This document shows, piece by piece, positions 46,909 through 57,049 of a DNA stretch of 64,000 bases; positions within the stretch are counted from its first letter, which is position 1; every line of letters starts with the position of its first letter. Under the pieces are notes generated by a model that saw only the letters and a list, made by a program, of their open reading frames with translations, had not been told where the DNA came from and ran no database searches. This DNA is from Megaleporinus macrocephalus (lineage: Eukaryota; Chordata; Actinopteri; Characiformes; Anostomidae). The stretch covers positions 3,036,004 through 3,100,003 of the forward strand of contig CM038727.1 of assembly GCA_021613375.1 (NCBI GenBank). The letters run 5' to 3'. Made by a program: the position numbers and the translations under genes.

Positions 46909-48005
46909 GACAATACTGGTGTATAACTGTTGTATATCTGATATATAACTGGTGTATAACTGGTGTATAACTGCTGTATATCTGGAGTATATCTGGTGTA
47001 TAACTGATATATAACTGGTGTATAACTGGTGTATATCTGGAGCATATCTGGTGTATAACTGGTGTATACCTGGTGTATAACTGGTGTATAACTGCTGTAT
47101 ATCTGGAGTATATCTGGTGTATAACTGATATACAACTGGTGTATAACTGGTGTATATCTGGAGCATATCTGGTGTATAACTGTTGTATAACTGATATATA
47201 ACTGGTGTATAACTGGTGTGTATCTGGTTTATAGCTGGTGTATAACTGGTGTATAACTGGTGTATAACTGGTGTATATCTGGTGTATAATTGGTGTATAA
47301 CTGGTATATAACTGGTGTATAATTGGTGTATAACTGGTGTATAACTGGTGTATAACTGTTGTATAACTGATACATAATTGGTGTATATCTGGTGTAAAAT
47401 TGGTGTATACCTGGTGTATAACTGGTGCAAAATTGGTGTATAACTGGTGTATAACTGGTGCATATTTGGTGTATAACTGGTGTATAACTGGTGTATATCT
47501 TGTGAATAACTGGTGTATATCTGGTGTATAATTGGTGTATAATTGGTGCATATCTGGTGTATTACTGGTGTATATCTGGTGTATATCTGGTGTATATCTG
47601 GTGTATAACTGGTGTATATCTTGTGAATAACTGGTGTATAATTGGTGTATAACTGGTGTATATCTTGTGAATAACTGGTGTATATCTGGTGTATAACTGG
47701 TGTATATCTTGTGAATAACTGGTGTATAACTGGTGTATAATTGGTGTATAATTGGTGTATATCTGGTGTATATCTGGTGTATATCTGGTGTGTAACTAGT
47801 GTATAACTGGTGTATATCTGGTGTATATCTGGTGTATATCTGGTGTGTAACTAGTGTATAACTGGTGTATATCTTGTGAATAACTGGTGTATAATTGGTG
47901 TATAACTGGTGTATATCTTGTGAATAACTCGTGTATATCTGGTGTAAAACTGGTGTATATCTTGTGAATAACTGGTGTATAACTGGTGTATAACTGGTAT
48001 ATAAA
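46909..48005 (-). repeat. 11-bp minisatellite TGGTGTATAAC, about 100 copies
   Basis: Units alternate between TGGTGTATAAC, TGGTGTATATC and TTGTGAATAAC. Blocks such as CTTGTGAATAACTGGTGTAT recur several times between 47490 and 47990. It shares its word with the 44637-46200 array and begins right at the end of the family Y fragment. Tyr/Gln/Pro-rich shadow frames on the minus strand are artefacts. Confidence 0.93.
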
Positions 48006-48587
48006 TGTTGCTGTGTGCCTGTGTTGATGGTACAGGCTCATTTAAATTGAAGTAGATGCTGTAGGTGCCGGGATGGTGTTGATTCACGAGTTTGATAAAC
48101 GTGTTTCAGCTGTAAGAAGTTTAATCGTACAGTAAATTCAGTAGCATTAGTTCTGTTACTAACATCACAAACTTTTTCGAGTATGTGGGTCTAGTAGCCT
48201 GTCGGTTGGTGTGTATAATGATTGTAATCTGCTTGTACACGGAGCTCCAGCAGCCGTATTTTAGTTTTCCTGCACTGTCAAAACAAATACTGAGAATAAA
48301 GGCAGTAATTGAACTGTAATCTGAGCTAACTGTAAATGTGGAGCAGCTCTGTTTACTGCTGCAGCAGCTGCTCACATCAAGCAGCCTCTGTGTATTTACA
48401 CATACCAGCCATTTCCAGCATCTGTACTAAAACTAAACAGCAAAACTGGTAAATATGATGTACAATTTATGGCCTTTGTTCATGTTTAGTTAACTACACT
48501 GGAAGCCATTGCTAATGGTAGCTATAATTGACAAACAAGGCCACTTTTATTAGCTGCAGGTGAACATGTGTATATATAAAGTCTACA

Positions 48588-48592
<5 letters not shown>
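48006..48592. other. Unique non-coding stretch
   Basis: No repeat or gene that I can support. Confidence 0.4.

Positions 48593-48683
<91 letters not shown>
48593..48683. repeat. (TA)n microsatellite, about 45 units
   Basis: Uninterrupted TA run of about 90 bp, the longest in the window; length is likely variable between individuals. Confidence 0.98.
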
Positions 48684-48686
<3 letters not shown>

Positions 48687-49189
48687 AGATTGATAAATGA
48701 CAAACACAGGAGTGCAGGTCAGTAGTTTGGAGAATGTAGGTTAAACGAAACCATGATGTTTGGCTGGGCCCAAAAATGAATGGGACTCTATGGGGGAGAA
48801 CAAGATGGATGAAAACAACGACAAACAGACCAGCGCGGTTTGAAACAACACTGTATTTGTAGTTGGGGGTCTGACTTTAGTCAGTGCATGCGAAATGGTG
48901 TCTGCAGGTCAGGCAGAAGTACCTTAAATCACAGTGTACATTCCCATTCTATTCATTCTCTATGGGAAAAAATTCCGGAAAATTCCGCTCCTATCTGGAA
49001 TCCGTGCATCTGCATACAAGACTGGATTACACAATCATACTGGACAATCTGGAACTGGAACGGAGTTTATATCTCGAAAACTGCGGGACAGTAATAGTAG
49101 TAAATATGAATATTAATAATAATATAAATCGGGTAACAATATAGCTGTGCATTGCTTTGTGCCATAATTCTGAGTTAAAATGGAGGCAT
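48684..49189. other. Non-coding stretch
   Basis: Overlapping frames at 48840-49144 in several phases lack domains. Phrases such as ATGAATGGGACTCTATGGGG suggest a dispersed repeat, but no second copy is present here. Confidence 0.35.
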
Positions 49190-49345
49190 GTTTGTTATTA
49201 TGATTGTGTCTACTTTGCGATGGCTCTGTTATGGTTCAGGTTATCTATGCAGGCCTGTTTTCTTTGGTTGGGCTCCTGTTTGTTGGGTAGTATCTGTGAT
49301 TTTTCGGGGGCTACATTTGGCTATTATTTAAAATTCAAGTTAAAA
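49190..49345 (+). repeat. Direct duplication, copy 1
   Basis: TGATTGTGTCTACTTTGCGA, TGGCTCTGTTATGGTTCAGG and CTATGCAGGCCTGTTTTCTT match the copy at 49842-50000. Both are open in the same phase and read YYDCVYFAMALLWFR, then MQACFLWLGSCLL. It lies in a 118-codon plus frame (49157-49513). AATAAA occurs downstream at 49548. Could be a piece of an unknown element. Confidence 0.8.
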
Positions 49346-49841
49346 TGGAGGTATGTTTGTTATGTTAGCGTCGCTGTTCAGCTGTGTTGGTCTGAGTTCT
49401 CTTTTCTTCCAGATGTTTTGGTGTACGAGAGTCGTGTACCGTGTGTCTTTGATAATGTACAGCCAACGTTAGCTGCTCATGCTAAGCCGCTATATGAGAA
49501 ACCACACTGTTGATGGTTTATTATCTGTAATTAACTTGTCTTAACTTAATAAATATGCGATTATAAAAATTGCTGGTGTATGTAAAGCTGCTGCTATATT
49601 ACTAGATAACTGTTGGAGATGGAGCTTCAGGAGGTGGTGATTGTGGTGATCACAGCAGTAGCTGGAATATTTCTTCAGTGGTTATTCTTTTTTCATTCTG
49701 GTGCTCATAAAACCGAGACAGCAGCACTGTTTCAAAGCGAAATGTATCTTTACACGGAGCGCTGGTGGTCCGTCGACGGTCCTGGTCGTGCTCAGGTATA
49801 AACGGTCAGGGACTTTGGGACTTTTGCTGTCTGTACTTGTG

Positions 49842-50000
49842 AATTATTATGATTGTGTCTACTTTGCGATGGCTCTGTTGTGGTTCAGGGTATCTATGCA
49901 GGCCTGTTTTCTTTGGTTGGGCTCCTGTTTGTTGGATAGTATCTGGTATTTTTGGGGGGTTACGTTTGGTTATCATTTATAATTCTGAATAAAAGTGGGG
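49842..50000 (+). repeat. Direct duplication, copy 2
   Basis: Second copy, about 90 percent like 49190-49345 and 650 bp downstream. It lies in a 93-codon frame (49701-49982). The reading frame is kept in both copies, though a hydrophobic stretch this short could also stay open by chance. Confidence 0.8.
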
Positions 50001-50524
50001 GTCTGTTTGTTATTTTCAGCAGACGGACCCCTGAGATGGCGCTGCTATGAAGAATAAACAACTACGCTAGGCTTGTAATTTGTGTTCTGGGTGCTTGAAG
50101 CCTCCGATTTTCTCAAGTAATACGTGCTGTTAATTATTAATGATCACAACTTCCTTCACTTACCTCCTTAAGATGGGCTTGAGGACGGCTGTTGCTGATG
50201 AAGTGTGACAGTATGATGGGTCTATTTGCAGAAACGATCCTGTTATAAGGTTTGTTTACCAAGACCGCTCCTCAGGGCTTGAACCTCAGGTCAGATGCGT
50301 AGATTGGTTTGTTTAAGCAATCTATTTGCTTCTGATTTCTAGAAATTGTCTTTCGATTACTAGAGATCAGTTTTTCACAGCGCTCTGGAGGAATTCGGGC
50401 TCTCTCCGCTTGTTTTTGAATTGTTTAAATTCAGCCACGGTGGAGAGATGTTCGAGTAGCAAGTGTTTGATTGAGATTCTGACCCTGCAGCAGTCAGAAC
50501 TTTGAATAGGCCACTTCAAAACTT
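50001..50524. other. Non-coding stretch
   Basis: No gene or repeat recognised before the 61-bp array. Confidence 0.4.
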
Positions 50525-51703
50525 GCTGCATATCCCAATAGCAGTTAAGTTTCACGTCCCTGACTAGACATTGACTGGACATTCTCCTGCATATCCCAAT
50601 AGCAGTTGAATTTTAGGTCTCTAACTGGACATTGGACATTCTCCTGCATATCCCAATAGCACTTGAATTTCGCGTCTCTGGCTGGACATTGATGGGACAT
50701 TCTCCTGCATATCCCAATAGTGTTTAAGTTTCAGGTCTCTGACTAGACATTGACTGGACATTCTCCTGAATATCCCAATAGTATTTAAGTTTTGGGTCTC
50801 TGACTGGACATTGACTGGACATTCTCCTGCATATCCCAATAGCACTTGAGTTTCGGGTCTCTGTCTGGACATTGACTGGACATTCTTCTGCATATCCCAA
50901 TAGCACTTGAATTTCAGGTCTCTGTCTTGACATTGACTGGACATTCTTCTGCATATCCCAATAGCGCTTAAGTTTCAGGTCTCTGTCTGGACATTGACTG
51001 GACATTCTTCTGCATATCTCAATAGCAGTTGAGTTTCAGGTGTCTGACTGGACATTCTCCTGCATGTCCCAATAGCAGTTAAGTTTCAGGTCTCTGACTG
51101 GACATTCTCCTGCATATCCCAATAGCAGTTGAGTTTCAGGTCTCTGACTGGACATTGACTGGACATTCTCCTGCATATCCCAATAGCAGTTGAGTTTCAG
51201 GTCTCTGACTGGACATTGACTGGACATTCTTCTGCATATCCCAATAGCACTTGAATTTCAGGTCTCTGTCTGGACATTGACTGGACATTCTCCTGCATAT
51301 CCCAATAGCGCTTGGATTTCGTGTCTCTGACTAGACATTGACTGGACATTCTCCTGCATGTCCCAATAGCAGTTAATTTTCAGGTCTCTGACTGGACATT
51401 GACTAGATTCTCCTGCATATCCCAATAGCACTTGAATTTTGGGTCTCTGGCTGGACATTGACTGGACATTCTTCTGCATATCTCAATAGCACTTGAATTT
51501 CAGGTCTCTGATTGGACATTGACTGGACATTCTCCTGCATATCCCAATAGCGCTTAAGTTTCAGGTCTCTGATTGGACATTGACTGGACATTCTCCTGCA
51601 TATCCCAATAGTGTTTAAGTTTTAGGTCTTTGACTGGACATTGACTGGACATTCTCCTGCATATCCCAATAGCACTTGAGTTTCAGGTCTCTGACTGGAC
51701 AAT
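50525..51703 (-). repeat. 61-bp minisatellite, about 20 copies
   Basis: The unit has CTCCTGCATATCCCAATAGC, ACTTGAGTTTCAGGTCTCTG and ACTGGACATTGACTGGACATT. Within a unit GACTGGACATT is itself doubled; units with only one are shorter by 11 bp. Shadow frames on the minus strand with NVQSMSSQRPE are artefacts. Confidence 0.95.
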
Positions 51704-51714
51704 GTGTGTCACCC

Positions 51715-51775
51715 AAACACATCACACTGTGGCACTACCACCACCATGTTTCACTGTTGGTTCTATGTTATATAT
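51715..51775 (-). mobile_element. Short Tc1-like fragment
   Basis: GGCACTACCACCACCATGTT followed by TCACTGTTGGTTCTATGTT matches 27490-27545 and a conserved part of Tc1 genes in reverse. Confidence 0.5.
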
Positions 51776-52044
51776 AGTGAGTATTGTACAGTGAACAGTT
51801 GGTCTGTGGATGATGTGACTGCTCACTGGTGAGCTACAAGAAACTGGAACAGGAACTTCAGTCTCTTGGCCTGACCTCAGATGTGAATTATTCACTCAAA
51901 CTACATTCTTGTTGCTCCATGAAGTATTTTTTTATGTTGTTCCATCAAGTTACATCTAAAATGTGTGCATTATCATTGTTACCAAAAGCATGTGTATACG
52001 TTTTGTATATTTTCTGTATATTCTTTACACCATTTGAACATGAC

Positions 52045-52165
52045 TTGTGAAAGTTCTATGTAGAATGGGCCAATAGAAATGCTCCAAAATCACCAATTCT
52101 GGCATTGAAAGTAAAGACAGTTTTTGGTCTCTCCTGTAAAGTTACTATTTTGGAGATCCTTGTAA
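52045..52165 (+). repeat. Dispersed repeat family X, copy
   Basis: GGGCCAATAGAAATGCTCCA, TTGAAAGTAAAGACAGTTTT and TCTCTCCTGTAAAGTTACTA match the other copies; the middle GGTTCCATAGACTTA segment is missing here. Confidence 0.8.
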
Positions 52166-52180
52166 CAATATACAAACATA

Positions 52181-52182
<2 letters not shown>

Positions 52183-52216
<34 letters not shown>
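52183..52216. repeat. (TA)n microsatellite
   Basis: TA run of about 34 bp. Confidence 0.95.
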
Positions 52217-52219
<3 letters not shown>

Positions 52220-52288
52220 AGTGTGAGTCAAAAGTTTCAGGACACCCATTTATTTCAGAAATGAAAGGGAAAATGACCATCAGGCCAC

Positions 52289-52641
52289 CTTGAAAGCTGC
52301 CATATTGGATCAAGGGCAAGTTTTTCCAATGGGAAGATGGTCGTGTAGCAGATCAAAGAAGACCAGAATTGTCTCAGGAATTGATGATGTAAATGATGTA
52401 ATCAGATTTGTAATATCTCTTGTGGTTCAAATGTTATCAACACAGAAAGTTGCAACAACAACCACATTGAACAACATTTTCAGTGTGCTGTCCCTGGTGC
52501 TGAACTTCAGATCTGTGTTCAGCATCAATTGATTTTCAATCAGTGTTGCATCAGTCGGGTTCCAAGACAATTCTTTGATCTTCTACAAGACCACCTTCCC
52601 ATTGGAAAGCTTGCCCTTGAACCAATATGGCGGCTTTCAAG
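52289..52641. mobile_element. 353-bp foldback element with arms of about 80-90 bp
   Basis: Left arm 52289-52378 begins CTTGAAAGCTGCCATATTGG. The reverse complement of the right arm 52561-52641 begins CTTGAAAGCCGCCATATTGG and stays close to the left arm, with one gap of about 10 bases (GACCAGA region missing on the right). The spacer is about 180 bp and has no transposase. The right arm ends directly at a TA run; no target-site duplication is clear. The part at 52217-52288 (GTGTGAGTCAAAAGTTTCAG) may belong to a second element. Confidence 0.8.
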
Positions 52642-52663
52642 ATATATATATATATATATATAT
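52642..52663. repeat. (TA)n microsatellite
   Basis: Short TA run at the right edge of the foldback element. Confidence 0.9.
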
Positions 52664-53455
52664 AAGCATTAAATTTCTGGTGGTGTTGAATAAATAAATA
52701 AACAGAAGGGATCCAGAAAGCTTTTGCGACAGAAAGCATGAAGCACACGAACAAACTTGGATTCTGATGGATTCAGAGTTACACACGAGAGCTGACATTC
52801 AACATCATTAGCTCACCATCGGAGTGACGGCAGTGCTACTTCCAGAGCACTCTGAATGGTGTGACACGTCACCCTGTATTCATCCGCTCTGCCAAACTTA
52901 TCTGTTTAATTTCATCCGCCCGTAATCCAATTATTCCCCGTTTCAGCCACTTCAGCCCGGAATTCCAGCCGCGGTTCCGCCAGCCGCCCGACGTTCCGGG
53001 GGTTTTAGTTTTCTGTTTTGCTTCCATTGAGACGGCTTGATGTGCTCATTTATGTTTCATGAGTACACGGTTTTGCAGAAAAAGATGCCGTCCCCTCCGA
53101 AACGGCTTCCTCGCAAAGTGGTATCCAATTTACAGCAAGTCAGCTCGCAGAAGGAGGAGGCCGGCGCGCCGAGACCGAGTATAAATATTTAAGACGCAAT
53201 TAAGAGAAAGGCAGAACGCAGAAAGCAGAGATCTCTGATTATATGGATGATCGTGATGGCAGTAATTTGCTGTAGGAGCACAGAAACCCATCAGGCTGCT
53301 ATGGCGCGTGTTTAGTCGTTAGAGTAATTTAAAGTCACTCGCTGCCGTATGTTCATTAAACGCACACTTAATGTAACAAAACACTTTCCCAATTATAACC
53401 ATCTCCTCCACCGCAAACACGATTAGCTGCACCTGTCAGCAGCAGTGCAGTACCC
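52664..53455. other. Unique GC-balanced island, possible regulatory DNA
   Basis: No repetition, no long frame. Contains homeodomain-like words (CAATTATT near 52929, CAATTAAG near 53198) and a GC-rich patch near 52965-53000. It is one of the best candidates in the window for conserved non-coding sequence, but that is an inference from composition only. Confidence 0.3.
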
Positions 53456-54472
53456 TGTCTTACATATTCAGTACTAATCCCTAACCGATTCAGTACTAAT
53501 CCCTTACCGATTCAGTACTAATCCCTTAATGATTCAGTACTAATCCTATACCGATTCAGAACTAATTAATTACTGATTCAGTACTAATCCATTTCTCATT
53601 CAGGTCTAACCCCTTACCGATTCAGTACTAATCCATTACCGATTCAGAACTAATTCATTACCGATTCAGTACTAATTCATTACTGATTCAGTACTAATTC
53701 ATTATTCATTCAGTACTGATTCATTACATATACAGTACATATCCATTACTCATTCAATACTAATTCCTTACTAATTCAGTACTAATTGTTACTATTCAGT
53801 ACTAATTCATTACTGATTCAGTACTAATTCATTATTCATTCAGTACTGATTCATTACATATACAGTACATATCCATTACTCATTCAATACTAATTCCTTA
53901 CTAATTCAGTACTAATTGTTACTATTCAGTACTAATTCATTACTGATTCAATACTAATTCATTACTGATACAATAATAATTAATTACCGACTCAGTACTA
54001 ATCCATTACTCATTCAGTACTAATTCATTTCTCATTCAGTACTAATCCATTACATATACAGTACTTATCCATTACTCATTCAATACTAATTCCTTACTAA
54101 TTCAGAACTAATTGTTACTATTCAGTACTAATTCATTACTTATTCAATACTAATTCATTACTGATTCAATACTAATTCATTACCGACTCAGTACTAATCC
54201 ATTACTCATTCAGTACTTATTCCTTACTAATTCCGTACTCATTCATTAGAGATTCAGTACTGATTTAATACTGATTCAACACTAATTCCTTACTAATTTA
54301 TTCAGTACTATTTTATTACTGATTTGGTACTAATTAATAACTGCTTCAATACTAATTTATTACTCATTCAATATTAATTAATTACTAATTTACTTCAAGT
54401 TCCTTGCTTATCCAGTATTGACTCATTGCTCATTCAGTACTAATTCATTATTCATTCAATATTAATTCTTTA
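53456..54472. repeat. 20-22-bp minisatellite TTCAGTACTAATTCATTACT
   Basis: Very AT-rich units with many small changes. A block with ATTACATATACAGTAC recurs at 53724 and 53854 (130 bp apart, nearly identical) and again at about 54050. AGTACT inside the unit is a palindrome. Confidence 0.92.
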
Positions 54473-54473
54473 A

Positions 54474-55450
54474 TGGCAGCATGGTGGTGTAGTGATTAGT
54501 ATGGTGGTGTAGTGGTAAATACGGTGGTGTAGTGGTCAGTATGGTGGTGTAGTGGTCAGTACGGTGGTGTAGTGGTTAGTACGGTGGTGTAGAGGTTAGT
54601 ACGGTGGTGTAGTGGTTAATATGGTGGTGTAGTGGTTAGTACGGTGGTGTAGTAGTTAGTATAGTGGTGTAGTGGTCAGTATGGTGGTGTAGTGGTTAGT
54701 ACGGTGGTGTAGTGGTTAGTACGGTGGTGTAATGGTTACTATGGTGGTGTAGTGGTTAGTTTGGTGGTGTAGTGGTTAGTACGGTGGTATAGTGGTTAGT
54801 ATGGTGGTGTAGTGGTCAGTATGGTGGTGTAGTGGTCAGTACGGTGGTGTAGTGGTTAGTACGGTGGTGTAGTGGTTAGTACGGTGGGTGTAGTGGTTAG
54901 TATGGTGGTGTAGTGGTCAGTATGGTGGTGTAGTGGTCAGTATGGTGGTGTAGTGGTCAGTACGGTGGTGTAGTGGTTAGTACGGTGGTGTAGTAGTTAG
55001 TATGGTGGTGTAGTGGTTAGTATTGTGGTGTAGTGGTTAGTATGGTGGTGTAGTGGTTAGTACGGTGGTGTAGTGGTTAGTATGGTGGTGTAGTGGTTAG
55101 TTTGGTGGTGTAGTGGTTAGTACGGTGGTATAGTGGTTAGTATGGTGGTGTAGTGGTCAGTATGGTGGTGTAGTGGTCAGTACGGTGGTGTAGTGGTTAG
55201 TACGGTGGTGTAGTGGTCAGTATGGTGGTGTAGTGGTTAGTACGGTGGTGTAGTGGTTAGTACGGTGGTGTAGTGGTTAGTATGGTGGTGTAGTGGTTAG
55301 TGGGGTGGTGTAGTGGTTAGTATGGTGGTGTAGTGGTCAGTATGGTGGTGTAGTGGTTAGTACGGTGGTGTAGTGGTTAGTATGGTGGTGTAGTGGTCAG
55401 TATGGTGGTGTAGTGGTTAGTATGGTGGTGTAGTGGTCAGCACGGTGGTG
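54474..55450 (+). repeat. 20-bp minisatellite starting from a SINE-like head, about 49 copies
   Basis: Opens with GGCAGCATGGTGGTGTAGTG, the normal start of a tRNA-type SINE, and then repeats GGTTAGTATGGTGGTGTAGT. A block near 54760-54860 is repeated near 55090-55190 (with GTTTGGTGGTG and GGTGGTATAGTGG as markers). Same sense as 22724-23508, opposite to 30053-32404. Confidence 0.93.
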
Positions 55451-56029
55451 AAGTTCTGGAGGACAGCGAGCAGGCTGCACATCCACGGCTGGGCTACAGT
55501 CAGGAACTGTACTCCAGCAGATCTAGCAGGAAGGTCAGGGTAGGTCCAGATATCAGCATCGAGTCGGCCAAGAGAAGATCTCCAGCTCCATACGAAGCCC
55601 TGAGGGGAGCTGCTGCTCTGAAATGTATTCAGAACAAGTCAAATCAAAGCCCGTGTCTCTCCTGCCAGAGCCGCCTGCATATTTCATGGCTCTTGACCTC
55701 CTTCTTGAGTTGAAGGATTACAGGGTTTAGTCTGCCGCCTCCTCTCCGTCCTCTGTTCTGTAACTCCTCCACCTCTCGTCTCCCCTTTAGCTTCCACTGT
55801 ACACTTACTGTCCCCTTTAGCTTCCACTCTATTTACACTCACGCGCTTCTTCAGTTCCGTCTACAGCTCCTGCCCTCTGCTGCCTCTGCATCCCTCCATC
55901 TGCACCTGCTCGTCCACGCAGGTGTTCTCTCTTACAGTCCGGATCGATTGTTCTTAATCGATGATTTTTAATCTCACTGTGGAAGCCATAACATTGTATG
56001 GCCATTTTTTCAAAGTCTAAGTCTCTTAG
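55451..56029. other. Unique non-coding stretch
   Basis: Small doubled phrase CCCCTTTAGCTTCCACT at 55783 and 55812. A minus frame at 56077-55829 runs into family Y and shows no domain. Confidence 0.4.
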
Positions 56030-56535
56030 GACGCCCACAGAGCAGATACTATTAGGGAGGTGGCTCATTCTCAGCACTGCAGTGACACTGACGTGGTGGG
56101 GGTGTGTTAGTTAGTGTGTGTGTTGTGCTGGTGTGAGTGGATCAGACACAGCAGTGCTGCCTCCTCAGTGTCACTGCTGGACTGAGAATCGTCCACCAAC
56201 CAAAACTATCCGGACAGCAGTGTCCTGTGGGCGGAGTCCTGTGTCCACTGATGAAGAACTAGAGGAACACAAATTGTGCAGCAGCAGATGAGCTACTGTC
56301 TCTGACTTTACATCTACAAGGTGGACCAGCAAGTAGTAGGAGTGTCTAATAGAGTGGACAGTGAGTCCACTCCAGCCACACTGCTTTGTCCGATCCACTC
56401 ACGCCAGCACAGCTCTAATAGTATCTGCTCTGTGGTGGTCCTGTGGGGGTCCTGATCATTAAAGAACAGCGTAATAAAGTATACAGAGAATCAGATGAAC
56501 TACAGTCTGTAATGGGAAGTTGTTCAGCATCAGAC
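56030..56535 (+). mobile_element. Foldback family Y, best copy in the window
   Basis: The left arm (CACAGAGCAGATACTATTAG at 56037, then GTGTGAGTGGATCAGACACA near 56131) is matched in reverse by the right arm (GTCCGATCCACTCACGCC near 56388, then CTAATAGTATCTGCTCTGTG at 56416). The right arm lacks the GTGTCACTGCAGTG part that the 46732 copy keeps. The middle holds CTGACTTTACATCTACAAGG. No transposase is encoded. I know this family as very common in teleosts, but I cannot name its class. Confidence 0.75.
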
Positions 56536-57049
56536 TGTACCATGATGGTGTCACTTCTCTGCTGTGGATGGTATCACCTGGTGGGCAGTGTTCCATTTGT
56601 AGAAGGTCGACTGATGTCCGGTAGCCGCGCTGATGACGTACCTGATTAAATGTGTGCAGGTAGAAAGTAACCTTCTCCTTCCTTCACTCTCTCTTCCTCC
56701 CTCCACCTTTCTCCTCGACACTCCTCACCCCGGAGTAATCTCATGGGCGCTCCCACAAATTAAAGACCAGCGCTGATAAATTACGGCTTCCGCTCCCTGT
56801 AGCTCCTTCCAGAGCCGGAATCAATTTGAGAGACTTTCCTCCCTGTTGAGAGAGAAGGCTTTCTTCACCCTCATGTTAAATGACTTCATAAGAAAAAATG
56901 ATAGCATTAATTTCGAGCCTAACACCAGCTGTTATAAAGATTTATCACCCTCCTTACTGTGAATACGCCACCCCCCCCCCACCCTGTCACATGATATTTA
57001 AACAACCCTGGAGCCTTATGTCATCTCACAACTTAAAATAAAATAAATA
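56536..57049. other. Unique stretch, possible regulatory DNA
   Basis: Contains a run of 10 C at about 56971 and the AT-containing phrase GATAGCATTAATTTCGAG. No gene seen. Confidence 0.35.
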
